Shown: in pieces, positions 1 through 11,282 of the stretch | Numbering within the stretch: position 1 is the first letter of the stretch | Layout: every line of letters begins with the position of its first letter | NCBI GenBank assembly: GCA_016584305.1 | Contig: JACEEZ010011076.1 | Span: 336,001 to 400,000, forward strand | Reading direction: 5' to 3' | DNA: 64,000 bases | From: Chionoecetes opilio | Lineage: Eukaryota; Arthropoda; Malacostraca; Decapoda; Majidae | Program-made: the position numbers and the translations under genes | The notes under the pieces: model-generated | The model's database searches: none | What the model was told of the DNA's origin: nothing | The model's input: only the letters and a program-made list of their open reading frames with translations

Positions 1-184
1 TAAATATATTGTATACGGTAATATAATATTATACAATATTATATTATACAAAATATATTTTAATATAATATATTGTAATTCGCTCCAACGGTCAAGTGAA
101 TCTCACGCCAACCGTACGCTTTTTAAGATTTTTAATAAATATTTTAAAATATTATTTTTGGATGACGCTCAAAGACGTCATTTG

Positions 185-199
185 TACGTGAAAGGGTTA
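185..199. mobile_element. Possible piggyBac-type MITE end
   Basis: CGTGAAAGGGTTAA resembles the CGTGAAGGGGTTAA ends of the two TTAA-flanked elements at 63 kb. The partner end would be at or before the window start, so this is weak. Confidence 0.3.
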
Positions 200-200
200 A

Positions 201-659
201 GTGCTAAAAAAAATTGAGTGCCAATTTTTTTTAAGTGCCAAAAATGTTTGAGTGCCAAAAGAATTTGAGTGCCAAAAATGTAACTTTTGTTTTCTTTTGT
301 ATAACTACAGTATGTGTACTAACATACACGGAATAGCTATACGTTACTTCATCCTGTGTTGCTTTATCTATGTAGTATGCTGTGTAAAAATATTTAAAAG
401 AATGGTATATCTTTTCATCAATAATTTTTTCCCTCTCTTCCTTTTGCTGGCAGCACTCTGGTAAAGATAAGAAAAAGTTTGCAGGAAGAAATATGTTACT
501 TTTCTGGGGGTTTTCATAATACACCTTTTCACTCTCAAATTAGAACAACAGAACTTCAATATAAAACAAAGGAATTTGAAAATATTATAGATTAATTTTT
601 TCTTTTAATATGAAATTAAATTATTTTAATTTGTAGTTGTTATTTTTATTTTTATTTGT
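201..659. other. AT-rich intergenic sequence, nothing recognised
   Basis: Contains four short repeats of GAGTGCCAA near 215-280 and no convincing coding sequence. Confidence 0.6.
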
Positions 660-900
660 TATTTAAATTTAAACTTCAGTTGTTTCAATATAAACTTCAG
701 TTGTTTTAATTTAAACTTCAGTTGTTTTAATTTAAACTTCAGTTGTTTTAATTTAAACTTCAGTTGTTTTAATTTAAACTTCAGTTGTTTTAATTAAACT
801 TCAGTTGTTTTAATTTAAACTTCAGTTGTTTTAATTTGAGATTCACTTAATTTGAAGTTCAGTTGTTTTAATTTGAAGTTCAGTTGTTTTAATTTGAGTG
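660..900. repeat. 21-bp tandem repeat
   Basis: About eleven copies of TTTAAACTTCAGTTGTTTTA with small changes; the last copies switch to TTTGAAGTTCAG. It is non-coding. Confidence 0.9.
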
Positions 901-1526
901 AAAAGGTGTAGAATAATACCCCCTTTTCCCCCAATTGGTTCGTTAAAGTGAAGGGTTTACTGTATAGGCATCTCCAGCAAACTACAAGTTAGGTTAGTGA
1001 ACTAGCGGGGAGGTCTGGGGGAGTGGCGCATCACCCAGTTAGTATAGGTAATGCATTACGCAATTTCTGTTCTTCCCTACTTAGGGAAATTTTCCTACAT
1101 TCTTGGGAAATTCTCTGAATTCAAGAGAAATTACCTTAAATTTTGAGAACCCCATATTTCAGTTATTTTTTATTCCCCCAACCATAGACCACTAGCTGTA
1201 TCTAAGATATGGTGGTCTGTGCTCCGCCCAAACACTCCGCTTTCCCACGAGGTCCCCAGGTTTGTTGGGCAGGGGGAAAGAATAAAACAAGATAGAGTAA
1301 TGCATTAAACCAGTTTTACCAAAAATGTTGTTTACAGGTGTAGGGTTAAAGTAATATCTATGTATTTCAGGAACTACCAAGTGTAGGCCTACAGGCCTCT
1401 TGTAGCTACCTATAGTATTATAATGTTCTTATATGTTTTATAAAACCAAAACAGCTTGGCAAAGTTGACATAAAAGACCAAACAGTGAATTATGGACTAA
1501 ATTATCTATGTATAAATGGTAAATCG
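901..1526. other. Intergenic sequence with decayed repeat fragments
   Basis: Contains fragments such as GTTGGGCAGGGGGAAAG that recur near 2450, 7070 and 12560 (CCAACAAG, CCCCCA). No gene or intact element was found. Confidence 0.5.
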
Positions 1527-1756
1527 GTAATAATGGACGAGAACTTCGCGGTCGTTTTCAAAGACACCAATTATTTTTTCCTGGCCTACAATAGGTGCTT
1601 TTTCTAATGGAGATTCAATTTATTATGCGCAAACCCATTATTTTTTTTTTTTTTTAAATCATCACCGAATTGTATGGTACCGTTTCCATTAAAAACACTG
1701 TATCTCCATCAGAAAAATCACTAAAACTTTGCCGGGAAAAATTAGTCAGGGTCTTA

Positions 1757-2062
1757 TAGGTTTTAATGAAACCTAACCTAACCATATAGGTTTTAATGAA
1801 ACCTAACCTAACCTTATAGGTTTTAATGATGCCTAACCTAACCTTATAGGTTTTAATGAAACCTAACCTAACCTTAAAGGTTTTAATGAAACCTAAGCTA
1901 ACCTTATAGGTTTTAATGAAACCAAACCTAACCTTATTGGTTTTAATGAAACCAAACCTAACCTTAAAGGTTTTAATGAAACCTATCGTAACCTTAACCA
2001 CAAAATATACCTAACCTAACCTTATAGGTTTCATTAAAACCTATAGGTAAGGTTAGGTTAGG
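1757..2062. repeat. Compound repeat of CCTAACCTTATAGG and GTTTTAATGAAA units
   Basis: About ten units of roughly 30 bp, each TTATAGGTTTTAATGAAACC followed by TAACCTAACC. It forms the loop of an inverted repeat (1655-1760 and 2065-2175). Confidence 0.85.
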
Positions 2063-2548
2063 AACCTCTAAAACCCTGACTAATTTTTCCCGGCCAAGTT
2101 GTAGTGCTTTTTCTGATGGAGATAGTGTTTTTAATGGAAACGGTACCATCTAATTCGGTGATGATTTTTTTTTTTTTTTTTTTAAACTATGGGTTTGCTC
2201 AAAATAAAACTATCTCCATTAGAAAAAGCGGTAAATTTTTACGATAGGACCAAACTTCCCTATACAATTGGAAGCATGGTTTTTGTTTACCTTATTGTAT
2301 TCTAAGAGACATTTTCTCCTTGAGCTTTACGTCGCAAATCAATAGTTTCGGAGATATAGAACATTTTAGGTGGGAGGAGGAATACGTCGGTAAAACTTTG
2401 GAAGAAGTCCTTCAGCCCTATCTTTTTTTTCTTCCTCCTATAGCCAACAAGCCTGGGGAACTGGCGGGAATACGGGGTTTTTGGGTGGGGGAAGCAAATA
2501 TAAGTGATTTATGGCTCCCAAAAAAATCATCAAAGTCACTATATGTAA

Positions 2549-2908
2549 AAATCTAACCTAACCTAACCATAACCACAAAGTATACCTAACCTAACCTAAC
2601 CTTAACCACAAAGTATACCTAACCGAACCTAACCTAACCTAAACCACAAAGTATACCTAACCTTAACCACAAAGTATACCTAACCTAACCTAACCTAACC
2701 TTAACCACAAAGTATACCTAACCTAACCTAACCTAACTTAAACACAAAGTATACCTAACCTAACCTAACCTTAACCACAAAGTATACCTAACCTAACCTA
2801 ACCTTAACCACAAAGTATACCTAACCTTAACCACAACGTATACCTAACCTAACCTTAACCACAAAGTATACCTAACCTAACCTAACCTAACCTAACCTAA
2901 CCTAACTG
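2549..2908. repeat. Telomere-like array (CCTAA)n with an interspersed 16-bp module
   Basis: Blocks of CCTAA (TTAGG on the other strand) alternate about ten times with TTAACCACAAAGTATA. The pure TTAGG motif is the arthropod telomere repeat. The regular alternation shows that this is an interstitial higher-order repeat, not a chromosome end. Confidence 0.9.
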
Positions 2909-3740
2909 GACTTAGAATTTTTTGAGGCACCTCATATTTCATAGCGGCCGTGTGGGTTAACCAAGGCTGAGCGCATGCTGGAACCTTTACAGATGTGAAG
3001 TACAATAAGCATACAATACAGTGCGGTAGTTCATTTCAATCAAAGCCGGAAGGATGAGTTCCAAAGTATTTCCCTAACCTTTAACCTCCTAACTGGGTCC
3101 AAGAATAAAAAAGTTGGATAATTTATAGTTTCACCCAACCAACGATTTTTGATGCGCCTTATGTTTTTCTGGTGTGTTTTTATGTGTTTTGAATGAATCT
3201 GCTAACCGTTTCTGTCGCAATTTTTTTTTTTTTTTTTTTTTTAGGTAAAGGTTAGGTTAAGTATAGGTTAGGATAGGTTAGGTTTAGGTTGTTGTTTTTT
3301 GTCATTTTTGCAAAAAAAAAAAAAAAAAAAAAAAATGCGACAGAAACGGTTAGCAGATTCATTCAAAACACAAAAACACACCAGAAAAACATAAGGCGCA
3401 TCAGAAAATCGTTGGTTGGGAGAAACTAAATTGACCAAAAAGTTTAATAAAATTTTCCAAAACAAAAGGATGAAGGACAAGAAGGGGAAAAAGAGGAGCA
3501 TTTTGTAAAAAAGGGAGACGTATTCCTCCCCCCCCCTAAAATGTTTAAATCCCCAAAAATATTGATTTGCAGGGGAAAAGCCAGAAAAAATGTCTCTAGA
3601 AACAATGGTAAACAAAACCCTGCTCCCAATTGGTGGGAAATTTTGGTCCTATCGTAAAATAAACCGAAAAAGACCTATTGTAAGCCGGGGAAAAAAAATC
3701 GGGTTCTAAAAAAGACCGAAAAATCCCGCCCATTAAACCC

Positions 3741-4660
3741 GGGTAAACTTATGAAAATTTTCATGATGATGTACACAGGTTGAAATATCTGTCAGTTGTG
3801 CTAGAGTGAGCTGTGAGGTGAAATGGAGTACCTTTGATCACACCGCCGGCATGGGTTGAACTGATGGCACGACTCGGTCCTTGTTTAAAGGCCAAGAGGC
3901 GAATTTTGGTAAGAAGCGAAAGAACCCGGCTTTTGCAGTTGCGTTTTCTGTTATGGCGGGGCATTTTAAGAAGCCGGCTTCTTAGGGTTTGGGCCCCGTG
4001 TCCCCCGCAAGAACCATAAAAAGCGAGAGCCAGGGCTCGCTTACCACGGCTTTTTCCGCTTGTTGCCGTGACTCAGAGAAAACAAAAAATTTGGGGGGAG
4101 GGCAAGATTTCGACAGTGAGATCGTCTAGAAATACTGTAATTCAGATAACAGGACAGAAGTAAACACATAGAGTCATCGAAACATGGACATCCCTTAAGA
4201 CCACGAACAAGAATAAAAAGGTTTAATGACACGACAGGAAACTTTAAAACGGTGAAAAAATGATCATGTCTTTCGGCTGACGATAGAGCCTAGCTCAAGT
4301 AGTATTTTTTTGCTAAATTTCGTGAAATAAGGCCAAATTAGCCTTTTTGTTCATTTAGTAACGGGCTTAAACTTCGGACCACATAATAGAGGCAAAAGGA
4401 ATGACATGGGAACAGAACGTCGAGTTGGTGAAATAACTGTTTTTTAACCAAACCCAGACGTTTTTTCTAATTTTCAAATTTATGCTACAAAGCAGCCGGA
4501 AACGTTTTCGCTGTTATTATGCTCCAATTTTGGTTTTTAGAGATCTCTCCACTTGTTGAAACGTAAAAAAGTTGGGAACTCTCGCCGACGGGACAAAGGG
4601 TACCAAAAACCTTCACCATCATCCAAATTCCCACCACAAACATTGAAAGAATCTTAAGTA
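3741..4660. other. Intergenic sequence with a short palindrome
   Basis: The palindrome TAAGAAGCCGGCTTCTTA lies at 3966-3983, and its flanks resemble sequence at 9.4-9.5 kb. Otherwise no gene or repeat was recognised. Confidence 0.5.
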
Positions 4661-4999
4661 TGCGTAGTGCCTTGTCATACAGGTTTGTAAATACACCCGG
4701 GTTGAGGGGGTTTTATTGGGCGTGGAAAAGGGCTTGTGTTGGTCAGTTTTTGAGCTTAACAATTTTTGCCTCTGCACGGGGCTTTTTTTAAAAAGGGGCC
4801 CCCGATACTCAAGCCCTGACATTGACCCCAAATCTCAAAATTGGCTTTTTGAGACCTGACTCTGCCCAGAGGAACCTGAAGGTGATTAGCCACTGTTCAG
4901 TCGGTGAGATCTGTAGGACAGGTTAAAGAGAGGGGCCCGTGGCCCGGACGGTGTTAACTCTGTCCCGGGAGGTAATCAGCCAGCTGTGGGTTCACCACA
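4661..4999 (-). repeat. Second, more diverged LTR copy
   Basis: Aligns with 6116-6463 from TAGTGCCTTG to TTCACCACA, with many substitutions and extra homopolymer bases. Confidence 0.68.
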
Positions 5000-5159
5000 G
5001 TACTTCCCTTCCTAAAAAAAAAAAAAAAAAATATTATACTTTAAAAAAAATTAAAAAAAAAAACATAAGGTGCCAAGTCCCAGGTAATGTAGGTGGGGAA
5101 ACTGCCCAGTCTTCCTTTTGGCGGTAGTGCAAGATTGATGGAGGTGCCGGGGGGAAGGG

Positions 5160-6110
5160 ATGCAGGTAGGGGGCTGTCCAGTTTTCACTTGGCGGTAGCT
5201 GCAAGATTAGATAGGGGGTGCCGGGGATCGCGCGGTTTGTGAGCTGTCACAAGTCTGGAGGGAGGTTTTGCGATGAAAAGGTGTCTTCGTGGGAAAGCGA
5301 AGTGCCCAAAGGCTATCGGCTCCCCAAAATCTTTTTTGCTATTCAGGCCCGTCGTTGCAGGGCTTGTGGAGGCAGCGGAAGGCTCAGGGGCGCGCGTGAG
5401 GGAGCAGGGAAACAGCGTCAGGGAGCAGGAGCGGGAGGACGAGGGTAGACGTGGGGGCAGGAGGCAAGGGGGGCGGCGGGTGCGGTGCCCCCGCGTTGCA
5501 GGGCCTTCTGGTAGCAGGAGCTGCAGGACGCAGGGTGGGGCCGCAGAAGAGCGTAGGAGAGGGGTGAGGATTAGCACTTTGGCGGCAGGGGATGGGCTGG
5601 GTTCCCTTAGATGGCTTTGCAGGGTTTGCGTGGGGCAGCATGCTGGGGTGGGCTGGGCGGGTATGGCGCTGGTGACGGTGACGGCGGCGAGGGGCAGCCG
5701 GGGCGGCGGCCCAAGGGGGGCGCCAGGGCGGCGGCAGGGGCGGCGTCGGCAGGGCTGGGGGGGAGGGCGTGACCAAGCCACAGGAGGGGGTGTGTGGGTG
5801 CGCTGAGATGGGGAGAGCAGTGGCGCCCGGGGTTTTGGGGGCAGCGCGCAGGGCGGGTGGTTTTGGGGGGACCTAGGGAGCACGCTGAGTGGGGCGCGAG
5901 GGGAGGCAGCGTGGGCGTAGTGTGCAGAGATGGGTGCGCCACCGTGGTAGGATGAGGCTGCGAAGGGGGAGGGCAGGGCCCCGGCGTGGCGAAAGGCGGC
6001 GTGGCGGCGGCCCCTGGCGGCGTGGCGCGGTGTGGCTGCAGGCGGGCGGCAGGCGTGAGGGGGGGCGAGGGGCAAGCCCCCCCCCCCGGTGGTCTTGTCA
6101 CTCCTCGGCA
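5160..6110. other. Very GC-rich low-complexity core, not a recognised gene
   Basis: Roughly three quarters G+C in an otherwise AT-rich window, with G-rich runs on the + strand. Long open frames on both strands are a side effect of stop-poor composition. The minus frame gives a Pro/Ala/Arg-rich, coil-like sequence with no domain. Confidence 0.6.
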
Positions 6111-6115
6111 CCAAA

Positions 6116-6463
6116 TGTAGTGACCTTGCCTAATGGTTTTAAAAAAGACACCCCGGGTTTTTGGGGGTTTATTTGGGGATGTGGACGAGCTTGTGTGTGG
6201 TACAGTGGTTGAGCTCTAACTAACTCTGCCTCTGCACGAGGCTGTTTTTAAAGGGGCCCCGATACTCAAGACCTGACATCTGACGCCTAATCTCTTTAAT
6301 TGGCTGTTGAGACCTGACGTCTGACCAGGGGGACACCTGAAGGTGATTAGCCAGCTGTTCAGTCGGTGAGATCTGTAGGACAGGATAAGAGAGAGGGGGT
6401 GGACCGGACGGGATTAACTCTAGTGCCCTGGGAGGTAATCAGCCAGCTGTGGTGTTCCCCACA
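6116..6463 (-). repeat. LTR copy next to the primer-site-like sequence
   Basis: Starts TGTAGTGACC and ends CCCCACA on the + strand. It aligns along its length to 4661-4999. This copy looks less decayed. Confidence 0.7.
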
Positions 6464-7250
6464 ATGCATTACATTACTGTTGACGGCATGAACAATTTTA
6501 AATGTGTAGGTAGAGGGGGCTGATAGGTATTGTGGAATGACTAGCATTGCGTTGGGGGAAAAAATCTTAAGAACAAGGGCTCCACGGTAAGCTGACCCAA
6601 ATGTGCTCTATGTGTTATACTTACTGCCCTTTAAAACGCATCTGTTAGATTTTAATGAGTGCCGATCCTATTTGCCTACATGGCCCGAATAAATTTCAGG
6701 TTCTTGAGAAAACTAAGTCCAGTAGGGTTAGGTTAGGTCAGGTCAGGTCAGGTCAGGTCAGGTTAGGTTAGTCCCACAGCCCGATGGGCTCGAGGGGGGT
6801 GCTAGGTTAGGTCGTAGAGTTTTGTCATCTTAGAATAAAGGCTAAAACCTCCTATCTTCTTTTTCTTATAGACAACAAGCTGGGGACATGGTGGAAACGG
6901 GGGTTTTGGGTGGGGGAGCACACATATAGGGGAAATAGGGCCCCCGATAAAGTCTATGAACTAGGGAAATTTCCCTAGTTTATGGATTTTTTTGTGGGGG
7001 CCATATTTCCCTTATGTGTGTGCTCCCCCAACCAAAAACCTCGGTTTCCACCATGTCCCCAAGCTTGTTGGCTATAAGAAGAAGAAGATAGGGGGTGGAG
7101 CCCTTGTTCTTAAGTTTTACCATATATATATATGGTGTATTTCTGTATATTTTGGTTAAATTTTTATGTTTATGAAAGAAGGATTAATGGCTATTTTTTG
7201 GTGTACCTGATTCTTATGTTGACATACTATAATTAATGGTGTAAATGATG
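6464..7250. other. Intergenic sequence with inverted decayed repeats
   Basis: Contains (AGGTC)n at 6726-6765. An inverted pair around 6860-6960 and 6970-7090 shares CCAACAAGCTTGGGGACATG-like and TGGGGGAGCACACATA blocks. No gene. Confidence 0.5.
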
Positions 7251-7252
7251 TA

Positions 7253-7605
7253 CAGTAAACTCTCGCTTTGACGAACAAATTGGGGGAAGGATGCGAGATT
7301 ATAATTATCCGAGCGATCCGAACTTTTCACATATAACAAATTGTGGTCGTTATATGAGGTGAAAGTTCCCTATTTCTGACTAATTCCTTTGTATCGTGAA
7401 TTTTGTCCGTTACATCTGACGAAAGTTCGTATACTTACATACATGCAGCCATCACAATACTACACGAATACAGGGCAATATAAAAACAATCAGAACCGTA
7501 CAACGCATATACTGAACTTATTCGGTAAAAGCACGCAATACCGGACGGCAGAAAAAAGTATGAAGCCGATATTTGTTATCGAAGGTCCGTAAAAGCGAGG
7601 GTCCG
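7253..7605. mobile_element. Pogo-like MITE with TA ends
   Basis: The left end CAGTAAACTCTCGCTTTGAC pairs with the right end TAAAAGCGAGGGTCCGTGTA. Subterminal copies of GTTCGTATA and TCCGAGCGATCCGAAC fit the pattern of other elements here. It is about 350 bp and has no coding capacity. Confidence 0.62.
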
Positions 7606-9720
7606 TGTATACACTAAACTTGAGAAAGAACTACAGGAGCATCAGTGTATATACTAATACGTTGGGTTTTGGGGTGACATTAAGTAGGATTAGGTTATGG
7701 GTCAAGAGTGTTCTGCATATAGGAAATAAAAAATTATGAAACAATTTATGAAAAATTGTATTTGTTGAATATGAATGTTAATCGTTTTTACTGGCTATTT
7801 TGGTTGCAATTATCTGCCCAATCAGTATTACACTGGCCCTTTATGCTTTTAAAAATCTGAGGTTTAAAATATTTTTTTTTTTAGTGATATTTGGATTATT
7901 TGCTTCTGTTATTAATTTTTACTTGCCCTTATAAAACTTCTTTTATAGGTACACATCAACAACTACTTTTTATATTATTGCATTTCCTTGTATATTTAGC
8001 TGTTTATCTAAAAAAGGTGGCAAATATCGGTAAAATTTAGGATGAAACTATGAACATGACTATTGTCATGTATGAACAAACACTCATAATGCTGTCTGTC
8101 TCTATTTCCTTCATGGCAAGGGTTTAATCTGCAATAGTAACACAGTTATGTTTCAGGTATGTATGTGCGGTTGCATGGGAAATGTTATCCCACCCAAGAT
8201 GAAGGAGAAAGACTCTGAGAGAAGGAGTGAGAGGGGGAGTAAATAAATAAATAAAATCTTATTTTCCCTGAAACATGGTTTTACTATCAAACTTACATCA
8301 CAGATGTTCTATGCAATATATACTAAAAATTAAACTTCTGAAGTCACGCAAATAAAAAAAAAGACATAAAAAGAAAGTCAAACGAAACATTAAAAAGGGA
8401 AATTAATTATAACATTAAACAATAAGAACTAAAAGTCACTTCAAAATCTTTAAAATACTACTAACATATGCAAACTGCTATTTGATATGGGAAACAAATT
8501 ATAGTCACTTAGGTCAATTAAAAGTAAAATTTTTAAGTCAAGACTTAAAAGTGTAGACTTCCATAATTAATGATGCATGAAAGCAAATTGTTCCATAGTT
8601 AAGGGGCCCTTTTTACAGTGATGGGTCTGGGACCAGTCTGTTCTGGGCCCCTTGGCACATAAAGGTCTTTTAGCGCCTTGTTGTACTGGCTGTATTTTCC
8701 CTGACAATGGAAAACTAGGGTCACTCCGGATACAACCATTGACAGCCTTATAAACAGCGAATCATTTTTCATAAATATATCTGTCTTTAATTGTTTAAAC
8801 CCCTTTAAATCTTTTTTGATAGGAGTATAAAGTGATCCTTCTATCTTGCTCCTCAATAGCTAGTTTAGCTGCCCAAAATTTTGCAGTTTTAAAACGCTAA
8901 AAAATTTAAATGAGAAAAGTATTTGTTGAGTCCCATATACCCATACAGTAATTCATTAAGCTGAGAGAGAGAGAGATTAATATAATGCCAAAAATTAGCC
9001 AAGAATGAAAAACAGCCCCCCTATCTTTCAAGCAAAATATAAATCAGCCCAACCACCAAAGCGGAAAATCCCGGGCACTGGCGGGCAGATGATGGCCAGT
9101 TAATGAAATACCTCATTATACCTGACCCTTGCCATCAGGTGCAGCAGTTGATAAAAAAAAAAGTCCCCTAATGTGGAACTCGACCCCGCCAGCCCCATAT
9201 GATGTCCCTAGGTTTCCCGCCTCTTTACCTTGCCCTATTAATAGTCCTTGGTTTATGGAGCAAAAAAACATTAATGTGAAGGATATGTGTTGTGATCCAT
9301 TCACAATATCGTCAGTTAGTTATCGTAACTTATTAATGGCTTTCATTCGACGGTACACTTTCGTCAGTGTGGTGGTTTTGTTTACAATTATCAGCTGTGA
9401 GCGCCGAGCGGGCGAGCCTCGAACACCACTGTCAGCCGTTCTGGCGAGGCACGAAAACGAGAGAGAAGCCGCAAGAAGCCGTAAGAAGCCGGCTTCTTAC
9501 GGCTTCTCTCACCAAAATTCGCCTAAGGTTATTATATAATCATTGAAAAACTGATAAACTCGAGCAAAATATCTATAGATATCTGCATCTATTAGTGTAT
9601 TAATCTGATATATATACCTGTACTGGGATATATACTAGTCAAGGATAATTATGGGCACACTCTTCCAGTATGAACTGTAATTGTACTGCAGTAGATTTGC
9701 ATTATGTCATACTGCCTGTC
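7606..9720. other. Intergenic sequence, mostly unassigned
   Basis: AT-rich. It holds one notable palindrome at 9472-9505 and no convincing gene. A minus-strand open frame around 8600-8860 has a weak resemblance to a LINE C-terminal tail and was not called. Confidence 0.45.
9472..9505. repeat. Perfect palindrome of about 34 bp
   Basis: AGAAGCCGTAAGAAGCC is followed directly by its reverse complement GGCTTCTTACGGCTTCT. A shorter version (TAAGAAGCCGGCTTCTTA) is at 3966. Confidence 0.85.
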
Positions 9721-9723
9721 AAT

Positions 9724-9862
9724 AGGGATGTGCACCGGTTTTCGGTATACCGAAATACCGGTATTTTAGCGCCGGTATTACCGGTATTACCGGTATTTTT
9801 TGTTTTCGGTATACCGGTATCGGTATTGGTGGTGCATCGGTATACCGGTATCGGTAGCATAT
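9724..9862. repeat. ACCGGTATT-rich block, possible hAT-type element end
   Basis: Starts GGGATGTGCACCGG and continues with many ACCGGTATT, GGTATACCGG and TATCGGTA palindromic words. A similar block lies at 11625-11740. Such ends are typical of some hAT elements, but no transposase or clean terminal pair was seen. Confidence 0.5.
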
Positions 9863-9929
9863 ATAGCAATACTAATAAGAAATTGTAATAATTATCAATA
9901 AGATAATAAAAATGAAAAAAAACCAATAA

Positions 9930-10047
<118 letters not shown>

Positions 10048-10059
10048 TATATAAGGTGT

Positions 10060-10200
10060 ATTATAAGTTCACAAATAGGGTGGTGAATGATTGGAATAGA
10101 TTCAGTAGACAGGTAGTTACTATAGTGCGGAGTCATTAGGGAGCTTTAAAGAGGGGCTGGATAGGTTCATGGATGGGGATGAAAGGTGGATGTAGGATAT
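10060..10200 (+). pseudogene. 3' tail of a dead LINE reverse-transcriptase ORF
   Basis: Translates, with a frame break, to FTNRVVNDWNRFSRQVV and then SFKRGLDRFMDGDE. This is the usual tail of arthropod LINE ORF2 proteins and matches the fragment at 42.1-42.2 kb (FHESMDGDERW). Confidence 0.7.
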
Positions 10201-10829
10201 AAGCCCATATTTTGTTTTCCAGTAGACCAATTTATTATCAAAAAAGTGAGTTAAAACTGCCAGCAACCCCTGGCATTTCGAGTTCCCGATCTCTCTAATT
10301 GTAGGCTGTCTGACATCTTCTCCGACTCGTGCATGCGGAAAACCCTTCACGATAAGAGAAATAGGGCCCAAGGCGACCATTGTTTGTTATGAACTGAAAA
10401 CTCTACCCAGGCTACCGACCAACCTATGTGAGTAGAGAAAGTTCAAGGGTTTTGCTGAGTCACTACGCGCGTTGCCTCGGACCCAGGTTTTCGTGCGCAA
10501 ATGGAACGCCTGAATTCTTGGGTTCCGTGAACTGGTTCTTGAAATGTTGCAAATGGAAGAGGCCTTAACATTATCAAAAGAATATTATAATTATTATAAC
10601 AATAATGATAGTAAGAAAATATTAGCAATGAAATTAATTCATTATTATAACAATAATCATAGTAATAATAAAATTATTAATAATAATGATGATAGGATTC
10701 GCAATAATTAAAACAACAATGATAATATTAGTAATAGTAATGAGGATATCAATAATAAATAATGAAAATAATAACAATGATAGTAACAATACTAGTTGTG
10801 ATGCAATTATATAAGTGATAGATTAAAAT

Positions 10830-11230
10830 ATCAATGCTTGTGGGCCCTTCGGACCCACGTATTGATGTTTGTAGTAGTAGTATATATTAGACAACATGTG
10901 ATTGCAAACTCTAATCGTGTTGTTGCTGTTGTTGGTCAGTGGTCAAAGTGCCTCGGGGTAGACCACGTTCCGTGTGATTCCAACCCTTTGTGTTCCGTGT
11001 GATTCCAACACACACACTCACACACGCACACAAACGTCCATGAGTCTACTGAGTTTGTGGAATGCGGCAAGACGTTATCGCAGTTTTTCCTGGAATCTAA
11101 TACTCCTAAAGTGTTTTTAGCCCAAAACCCCCCTTCAAAATGAATCAATCGACATGGGACCAAGCCGCTTACCACGTACGATTTATTTGCGATTTTTTGA
11201 GCCTACTCTCATCAAAATTGAATTTATCCT
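10830..11230 (-). repeat. Interspersed repeat, inverted relative to a copy at 61.1-61.8 kb
   Basis: Shares, in reverse orientation, GGGTCCGAAGGGCCC, AACATGTGATTGCAA, AAGTGCCTCGG, GGAATGCGGCAAGACGTTA, AATCGACATGGGAC and GATGAGAGTAGGCT with 61140-61830. This copy has two units of the CCGTGTGATTCCAACCC motif; the other has about eight. Element class is unknown. Confidence 0.85.
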
Positions 11231-11282
11231 GGCGACTTAACTGTTATCTACGGTAGGCCATAGTTTACTCGGTCCCCTCTTA

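Larger units (their letters stand above)
1527..3740. mobile_element. 2.2-kb foldback element with nested inverted repeats and TTAGG arrays
   Basis: Outer arms: TAATAATGGACGAG...CGCGGTCGTTTTC and GGCCTACAATAGGTGC near 1527-1610 are matched, degraded, in reverse near 3660-3740. Inside are three further inverted pairs: 1655-1760 with 2065-2175, 2230-2460 with 3440-3655, and 3130-3222 with 3333-3425. Their centres hold (CCTAA)n or (TTAGG)n type arrays. No transposase frame was seen. The arms are long and A/T runs mark the arm ends. A related 390-bp element lies at 56.9 kb. Confidence 0.75.
4661..6463 (-). mobile_element. Small non-autonomous LTR retroelement with a GC-rich core
   Basis: Two direct repeats of about 340 bp (4661-4999 and 6116-6463) share many blocks, such as GTCGGTGAGATCTGTAGGAC and GGAGGTAATCAGCCAGCTGT. 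Both have TG...CA limits. Read on the minus strand, the sequence next to the 6116 repeat is TTTGGTGCCGAGGAGTGAC, placed like a tRNA primer site; TTTGGTGCCG is reminiscent of BEL/Pao-type primer sites. The 1.1-kb core is G-rich on the + strand and has no gag or pol homology that I can see. No target duplication was found. Confidence 0.68.

Noticed and set aside
2549..2908. True telomere or chromosome end
   Set aside because: The TTAGG units are interrupted regularly by a 16-bp module, lie inside inverted repeats and are followed by genes on one side and more DNA on the other.
5185..6114. 309-codon minus-strand Pro/Ala-rich open frame and overlapping + frames
   Set aside because: Caused by about 75% GC with few stops; the start is GTG, there is no domain, and similar frames exist on both strands.
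8599..8856. 85-codon minus-strand frame as a gene or LINE tail
   Set aside because: Only vague resemblance to the end of a LINE ORF; no conserved motif strong enough to call.
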